This document shows positions 59,899-64,000 of a stretch of 64,000 nt of DNA, piece after piece. The stretch lies in NCBI GenBank assembly GCA_963666705.2, contig CAXXKO010000030.1:1-64000 (forward strand), read 5' to 3'. Below the pieces are notes generated by a model that was not told the DNA's origin, searched no databases, and saw only the letters and a list, made by a program, of their open reading frames with translations. Position numbers and translations under genes: made by a program. The DNA comes from G963666705 sp963666705. GTDB taxonomy: Bacteria; Pseudomonadota; Alphaproteobacteria; CADEGL01. The stretch's first letter is position 1; each line of letters opens with the position of its first letter.

Positions 59899-60172
59899 GG
59901 CGCGCGGCGCCCGCCTAGTACCCACTATCATGATTCCGTGCCTCGTACGACGGCGCCCTGAGGTTCCCGGCTAGGAGCGCGGCGCGCCGTGATGCCGGGG
60001 CATCACAAGTGGCGCGCGACGACGACCGGGGGCCTCGGGGCGCCGCCCTCCGGGTCGCTTTTCCCGCTCCCTCGGGGCGTCGAGGGCGCTTGACGATGCC
60101 CCGGCATCGCCGGCGCGCGCCCTCCTGCCGAGGAGACGGGAAAAGCGATCGTACGAGGCACGGAATCATGAT

Positions 60173-61247
60173 CGTCCCTATCCGGTTAAGGCAGGTCGTG
60201 CGCCCTGGGGTTGCAAGCCGTGGATCAACTGGCGGTATGTGATGGTTGGCCGGGCCATGGCGCGGCTCAGGACGAAGTCGCCGAGGTCGTCGATCCGCCG
60301 GCGGCGGTTGAAGCGATAGGCCCATTCCCGGCCATAGCGCGGCAAGTGCTTGGCGCTGACGCCATGGTAGGTGCCGTTGAGCCAGGTCTTGAGGTTGCTG
60401 AACAGGACGTGGATGATCGGCATCTGCGTCTCGGCGTTCTTGCCTTGGCCTTGGACGGTGGGCTGGTGCCGGTAGACGGCGCCGAGCCCGGCATAGCCCT
60501 TGAAATCGTCGGTCAGCAGGCGCGCGCCCGGCGTCACGGCGGCCCGCACGAAGCCGCCGAGCTGCTCGGCATTGGCCCGGGGCAGGATGGCAAGCCGCGC
60601 CCGGCCGGCGACGAAGCCGCTGCCCTCGACCCCCTTGCCCGGCGCCACCGCCACCTTCTCCACCGCCAGCACGAGCAGGCTCTTGTTGGCATTGGCCATC
60701 CCGCGGCCCCGGCTCTCGGGCTTGCCGCGCCCGCCGTAGTAGCTCTCATCGACCTCGACCATGCCGTCCAGCAACGCCTCCGGCCGCTCCGCCAAGCCAT
60801 GGCGCAGCTTGTGAGCCATCAGCCATGCGGTCTCATAGCGAAGCCCCAGCTCGCGCGCCAGGAACAGGGCCGAGACCCCGCGCTTGTCCCGCCCCATCAA
60901 CCACGCCGCCAGGAACCATTTGGGCAACGGTGTGCGGGTGCGGTGGAAGATGGTTCCCGCCGTCACCGACTCTTGACGACCGCAAGCCGCGCATTCGAAG
61001 ACGCGCGCCCGCGCCTTGTGCCGATAGCCCCGCCGGTGCCCGCAGCGGGCGCACGCAAACCCAGACGGCCAGCGTCGATCCGCCAAGGCCAGGATGCACG
61101 ATTCCTCGTCTCGGTAGCGCTCTTGGAACGTCAACAAGCCGCTCATGCCCTGTCTCCCGACCAATCCTCAGAGGCGGGAACAGTACACCCTTAGAGCGAA
61201 CATATAAAGAACACTCGGTCGCTACCTGCATTAACCGGATAGGGACG
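60173..61247 (-). mobile_element. IS1595-family element (ISXO2-like), 1,075 bp
   Basis: The ends read CGTCCCTATCCGGTTAA inward on both sides. The 8-bp target ATCATGAT is duplicated at 60165-60172 and 61248-61255. It is nested in the right terminal repeat of the 270-bp palindrome. Confidence 0.93.
60178..61146 (-). CDS. IS1595-family transposase (ISXO2-like)
   Basis: 322 residues from ATG 61146 (MSGLLTFQERYRDEES). An N-terminal zinc ribbon (CARCGHRRGYRHKARA, then FECAACGRQESVTAGTIF) is followed by ISXO2-type DDE core: DGMVEVDESYYGGRGKPES, LTDDFKGYAGLGAVYRHQ and HVLFSNLKTWLNGTYHGVS. The stop TAG lies inside the terminal repeat (TTAACCGGATAG), as often seen in compact elements. It could mobilise the passenger element at 5859-6613, whose ends share CCTATCCGGTTA. 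Confidence 0.92.
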   Translation of the reverse strand: MSGLLTFQERYRDEESCILALADRRWPSGFACARCGHRRGYRHKARARVFECAACGRQESVTAGTIFHRTRTPLPKWFLAAWLMGRDKRGVSALFLARELGLRYETAWLMAHKLRHGLAERPEALLDGMVEVDESYYGGRGKPESRGRGMANANKSLLVLAVEKVAVAPGKGVEGSGFVAGRARLAILPRANAEQLGGFVRAAVTPGARLLTDDFKGYAGLGAVYRHQPTVQGQGKNAETQMPIIHVLFSNLKTWLNGTYHGVSAKHLPRYGREWAYRFNRRRRIDDLGDFVLSRAMARPTITYRQLIHGLQPQGARPALTG

Positions 61248-61263
61248 ATCATGATAGTGGGTA

Positions 61264-62232
61264 CTAGAGCGCGAGCACGCGGCCGATGCCCTCGGCCCGC
61301 GCGCGCTCATAGACCACCTCCGCCACCGCCACGTCGGCCACCGCTGGGCCGCCGAAAAGGAGCGCCGTGCGCTCCGTGTCCGATGCGCGGCCCGTCCGCG
61401 CGCCGACCACGAGCTGCGCCACCTCGGCGTCGAAGGGCTTGGGGTAGCCGAGATCCTCGCCGCTCGGCCCGGACTGGTCGAAATCGTCCGTCACCACCCG
61501 GTCGAGCGCGCCGAGCGATCCCGGGAGCCACGGCTTGCCGAGGTCGACCATGGCGGCGAAGGCGCCGGGGGCGAGCCAAGCCACGTCGAGGAAGGGCTCG
61601 ACCGCCGGGATCAGCGGCACGCTGGTGACCACGACATCCATGCCCTCGACGGCGGCGCGCGGGTCCTCGACCGCCTCGGCCGCGATGCCGAGCGCCCGCA
61701 CCTCGCCCGCGAAGCCCACGGCCGTGCGCATGCGCCGGCTGTAGGCCCGCACCTCGCGCACCGCGAAATTCTCCATGAGCGCAGCGAGGTTGGTGCGCGC
61801 CTGGACGCCGCAGGCGATGAAGCCGACCGAGATGCTCCCCGGCCGGGCCAGGTGCTTGGCGGCGACGCCGGTGATCGCCGCCGTGCGCACGCCCGTGATC
61901 CAGCGCGCGTCCATGACCATGAGCGGCATGCCGGTCTCGTAATCGTTGAGCACTACGAGGCCGCTGATATGGGGGTGATGGGTGGCGCGGTCCGCGGGGG
62001 CGACGCCGATCCATTTGAGGCCCGCGCGCGGCGGGCTCTCCATGCCCGCGGGCATGGACAGGAAGAGCGCGCCGCCCGGCGATTGGAGCAACTGCTTGGG
62101 CTTCATGGCGGTGCGACCCGCCGCCTTCTCGCGGAACATGGCCTCGAGCGCGCCCTCGGCCTCACCCGGCGTCACGCCGCAGCGTTCCACGTCCGCGTTG
62201 GACAGATAGAGTATTTCCGCGCCGAGTTTCAT
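61264..62232 (-). CDS. Ornithine cyclodeaminase/mu-crystallin family protein (paralog 3)
   Basis: 322 residues from ATG 62232 (MKLGAEILYLSNADVERCGV), the same start as paralog 1. Core MPLMVMDARWITGVRTAAIT, in which the usual Gly after Asp is Ala, and CGVQARTNLAALMENFAV. The stop TAG at 61264-61266 is formed by the CTAG at the edge of the 270-bp palindrome, so insertion occurred at or just before the original stop and the C-terminus (AEGIGRVLAL) is still family-like (compare VEQGLGRVLTL). Confidence 0.88.
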   Translation of the reverse strand: MKLGAEILYLSNADVERCGVTPGEAEGALEAMFREKAAGRTAMKPKQLLQSPGGALFLSMPAGMESPPRAGLKWIGVAPADRATHHPHISGLVVLNDYETGMPLMVMDARWITGVRTAAITGVAAKHLARPGSISVGFIACGVQARTNLAALMENFAVREVRAYSRRMRTAVGFAGEVRALGIAAEAVEDPRAAVEGMDVVVTSVPLIPAVEPFLDVAWLAPGAFAAMVDLGKPWLPGSLGALDRVVTDDFDQSGPSGEDLGYPKPFDAEVAQLVVGARTGRASDTERTALLFGGPAVADVAVAEVVYERARAEGIGRVLAL

Positions 62233-62351
62233 GCCCGCGTGCTCCCGCGTCCCCGCGCCACTCTGCACGGGCACTCCGAGGCGAACAACCGTTTTGTGCC
62301 GGCGGCGGGGCTCGTCTAGGATCGCCACCGTCAGCGATACCGACACTCATG

Positions 62352-62440
62352 CTTCGACAGGCTCAGCATGAGGGCCTCCCGCGGAATCGGTGGAAACATC
62401 TTCCCGAGCCTGGTGACGCCTCACCCTGAGCCTGTCGAAG
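62352..62440. repeat. CTTCGACAGGCTCAG inverted repeat
   Basis: CTTCGACAGGCTCAG (62352-62366) and its complement CTGAGCCTGTCGAAG (62426-62440) flank about 60 bp between paralog 3 and the CoA-transferase gene. This is a common intergenic repeat in Alphaproteobacteria. The 230-bp gap otherwise holds only divergent promoter sequence. Confidence 0.75.
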
Positions 62441-62463
62441 GGTGAGGCCGGCTCGGTGTCGAT

Positions 62464-63717
62464 ATGGAACTTGGCTCAACCACGAACCGGGACTCGGCAC
62501 GGGGCGGCAATGGCGGCGATGCCCTCCCGCTCTCCGGCGTCCGGGTGCTGGACTGCGCCACCTACATCGCCGCCCCCGCGGCGGCGGCCATGCTGGCCGA
62601 GTTCGGCGCCGACGTGATCAAGATCGAGAAGCCCGGCACGGGCGATCCCCTGCGCGTCTTCGGCATGCCGAGCGGCCGGCCCGATGCCACCCTCTCCTGG
62701 CTCAACGAGGCGCGCAACAAGCGCTCCATCACCCTCGATCTGCGCAAGCCCAAGGGGGCCGCGCTGTTCAAGCGCCTCGCCACCGATGCCGACGTGGTGT
62801 GCGAGAACTTCCGCCCCGGCACGCTGGAGCGCTGGGGCCTCGGCTGGGACGTGCTCGCCGCCCTCAACCCCGGCCTCGTCATGCTGCGCGTGACCGGCTT
62901 CGGCCAGACCGGGCCCTACAAGGACCGGGTGGGCTTCGCCCGCATGGCCCACGCCTTCGGCGGCATCGGCTACCTCGCCGGCCATCCCGGCGAGCCGCCG
63001 GTCAACCCTGGCCCTTCCTCCCTCGCCGACTACATGGCCGCCGTCTACGGCGCCATGGGCGTGCTGCTGGCATTGCGCGCGCGCGACGCCTCGGGCCTCG
63101 GCCAGATGGTGGACCTGGGGCTCTACGAAGCGGTGTTCCGCTCCCTCGACGAGGCCCTGCCGGCCTTCGCCAAGCACGGCCGGGTGCGGGAGCCGAGCGG
63201 CTCGCGCACCCCCGCCGTCGCACCCAACGCCAACTTCCCCACGGGCGACGGCCAATGGGCCTCGCTCTCCTGCACCGACGACCGCATGTTCGGCCGTCTC
63301 GCCCAAGCCATGGGCCGGCCCGAACTGGCGGCCGACCCGCGGTATGCGAAGAACGCCGCGCGGCTCGAGAATCGCGACGAGGTCGAGGGCATGACCTCGG
63401 CCTGGACCGCCTCCCTCACCCGCGCGGCGCTGGTGGCGAAGTGCGAGGAATTCGAGGTGCCCTGCGCGCCCATCCTCTCCATCGCCGACATCTTCGCCGA
63501 CCCGCACTACCGCGCGCGCGAGAACTTCGCGGTGCTCGAGGACCCGGTGGCGGGCGAGGTGGTGCTGCCCAACGTGGCCCCCCGGCTCTCGCGCACGCCG
63601 GGCCGCGTGAGGTGGCTCGGCCCCACCCTCGGCGAGGCCAACGGGGACGTCTACGGCGGCGAGCTCGGCCTCACCGAGTCGGAGATCGCCGCCCTCGCGG
63701 CCGAGGGCGTGATCTGA
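62464..63717 (+). CDS. CaiB/BaiF family class III CoA-transferase
   Basis: 417 residues: SGVRVLDCATYIAAPAAAAM, LAEFGADVIKIEKPGTGD, WLNEARNKRSITLDLRKPKG and ENFRPGTLERWGLGWDVLAA contain the conserved class III features. The catalytic Asp is expected in SLADYMAAVYGAMGVLLALR (SxxDxxA pattern). It transfers CoA between acids such as succinyl-CoA and the substrate. ATG 62464 lies in a promoter region divergent from the cyclodeaminase-like genes. Together with the CoA ligase cluster it supports acid activation as a local theme. Confidence 0.9.
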   Translation: MELGSTTNRDSARGGNGGDALPLSGVRVLDCATYIAAPAAAAMLAEFGADVIKIEKPGTGDPLRVFGMPSGRPDATLSWLNEARNKRSITLDLRKPKGAALFKRLATDADVVCENFRPGTLERWGLGWDVLAALNPGLVMLRVTGFGQTGPYKDRVGFARMAHAFGGIGYLAGHPGEPPVNPGPSSLADYMAAVYGAMGVLLALRARDASGLGQMVDLGLYEAVFRSLDEALPAFAKHGRVREPSGSRTPAVAPNANFPTGDGQWASLSCTDDRMFGRLAQAMGRPELAADPRYAKNAARLENRDEVEGMTSAWTASLTRAALVAKCEEFEVPCAPILSIADIFADPHYRARENFAVLEDPVAGEVVLPNVAPRLSRTPGRVRWLGPTLGEANGDVYGGELGLTESEIAALAAEGVI

Positions 63718-63839
63718 GGCGCCGTGCCGGTTCCAGATAAGTATACAGGCACCGGCAAGTAAGCGACTTGCTCGAAATCGCCCCCGGGCGGCCCGCGAGT
63801 GCTGGCGCCGGAAGTTCGTGGGCCCTAACATCCCGACCC

Positions 63840-64000
63840 ATGAATACGGCTCCCACGAACAGCGGCAAGGCGGGCGGGCGCGGCGTCAGGATCGCGCTGC
63901 TCATGCTCTTCGGCAGCACGCTTCTGGTCGGATTCTCGGGCACGCTCGCGCGTCTGAGCGAGGTCGGGCCGCTCGGCACCGCGTTCTGGCGCATGGGGCT
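63840..64000 (+). CDS. EamA/DMT-family transporter (3' end outside window)
   Basis: The first 53 codons from ATG 63840 include a first hydrophobic helix RIALLMLFGSTLLVGFSGTL and the EamA block ARLSEVGPLGTAFWRMG, which matches the start of other DMT proteins. The gene runs off the right edge. Confidence 0.7.
   Translation, partial: MNTAPTNSGKAGGRGVRIALLMLFGSTLLVGFSGTLARLSEVGPLGTAFWRMG

Larger units (their letters stand above)
59915..61267. repeat. 270-bp palindromic MITE, copy 2, interrupted by IS1595
   Basis: The left end CTAGTACCCACTATCATGAT (59915) and right end ATCATGATAGTGGGTACTAG (to 61267) are complementary. Subtracting the IS1595 element (1,075 bp) and one 8-bp target copy leaves 270 bp, exactly the length of copy 1. 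The interior matches copy 1 in reverse orientation. Its right CTAG provides the TAG stop of the downstream cyclodeaminase-like gene. Confidence 0.9.

Noticed and set aside
62352..62440. CTTCGACAGGCTCAG inverted repeat as a novel element
   Set aside because: A well-known type of intergenic repeat; nothing else distinguishes it.

Overview
The window is high-GC DNA, except for one AT-rich islet. Its gene content (Tat-exported polyamine-type binding proteins, LLM flavin monooxygenases, ornithine cyclodeaminase paralogs, a class III CoA-transferase, IclR and CGNR regulators) is typical of a metabolically versatile alphaproteobacterium, perhaps Rhodospirillales-like. This assignment is inference from gene content and codon use; no rRNA or marker gene is present. 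The chromosome is heavily colonised by insertion sequences. I find members of the IS5 (two groups), IS4 (three copies), IS1595, IS1380, IS3, IS256, IS1182, ISNCY/IS1202 (two) and IS630 families, plus non-autonomous palindromic elements. Many are nested, and most junctions can be set from target-site duplications.

Layout. 1-4 kb: decayed catabolic genes (Rieske oxygenase, amidase, azlC and CGNR regulator all frameshifted; azlD intact). 4.4-8.5 kb: a single DUF4238 gene cut into four exact pieces by three unrelated mobile elements (IS5-like; a 755-bp IS1595-like passenger element with 43-bp perfect inverted repeats; IS4-like). 8.6-13.5 kb: LLM oxidoreductase, agmatinase-family gene broken by tandem duplications, and three tandem paralogous SDRs. 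13.7-20.4 kb: an intact operon (class III aminotransferase, two permeases, binding protein, Ldh-type dehydrogenase, ATPase) for uptake and oxidation of an amine- or amino-acid-like compound. 20.5-29.1 kb: mobile region holding an AT-rich three-gene module (22.6-24.1 kb), IS1380, IS4, IS3, IS256, a broken IS1-like transposase and an odd class-I tRNA with a UAG anticodon.

29.2-37.7 kb: SDR, LLM, class II aldolase and EamA genes, split by an IS1182 element that itself contains an IS4 copy. 37.7-40.2 kb: chemoreceptor with a separately encoded DUF3365 haem-type sensor. 40.5-46.9 kb: EamA exporter, DadA-like oxidase and a second polyamine-type ABC system with a fused permease. 47.2-50.2 kb: two ISNCY elements in tandem sharing a 16-bp target repeat. 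50.2-54.2 kb: SucCD-like CoA ligase, enoyl-CoA hydratase and a divergent IclR regulator. 54.2-62.2 kb: PLP-dependent CysK-like enzyme and three ornithine cyclodeaminase-like genes (plus a remnant of a fourth), interspersed with a pair of 270-bp palindromic elements, IS630, IS5 and IS1595. 62.4-64 kb: CaiB-type CoA-transferase and the start of an EamA gene.

In the first 11 kb, six host genes carry frameshifts or internal duplications. From 11 kb onward host genes are open and the only damage is IS-related. The intact operons point to import and oxidative breakdown of amines, amino acids and CoA-activated acids.
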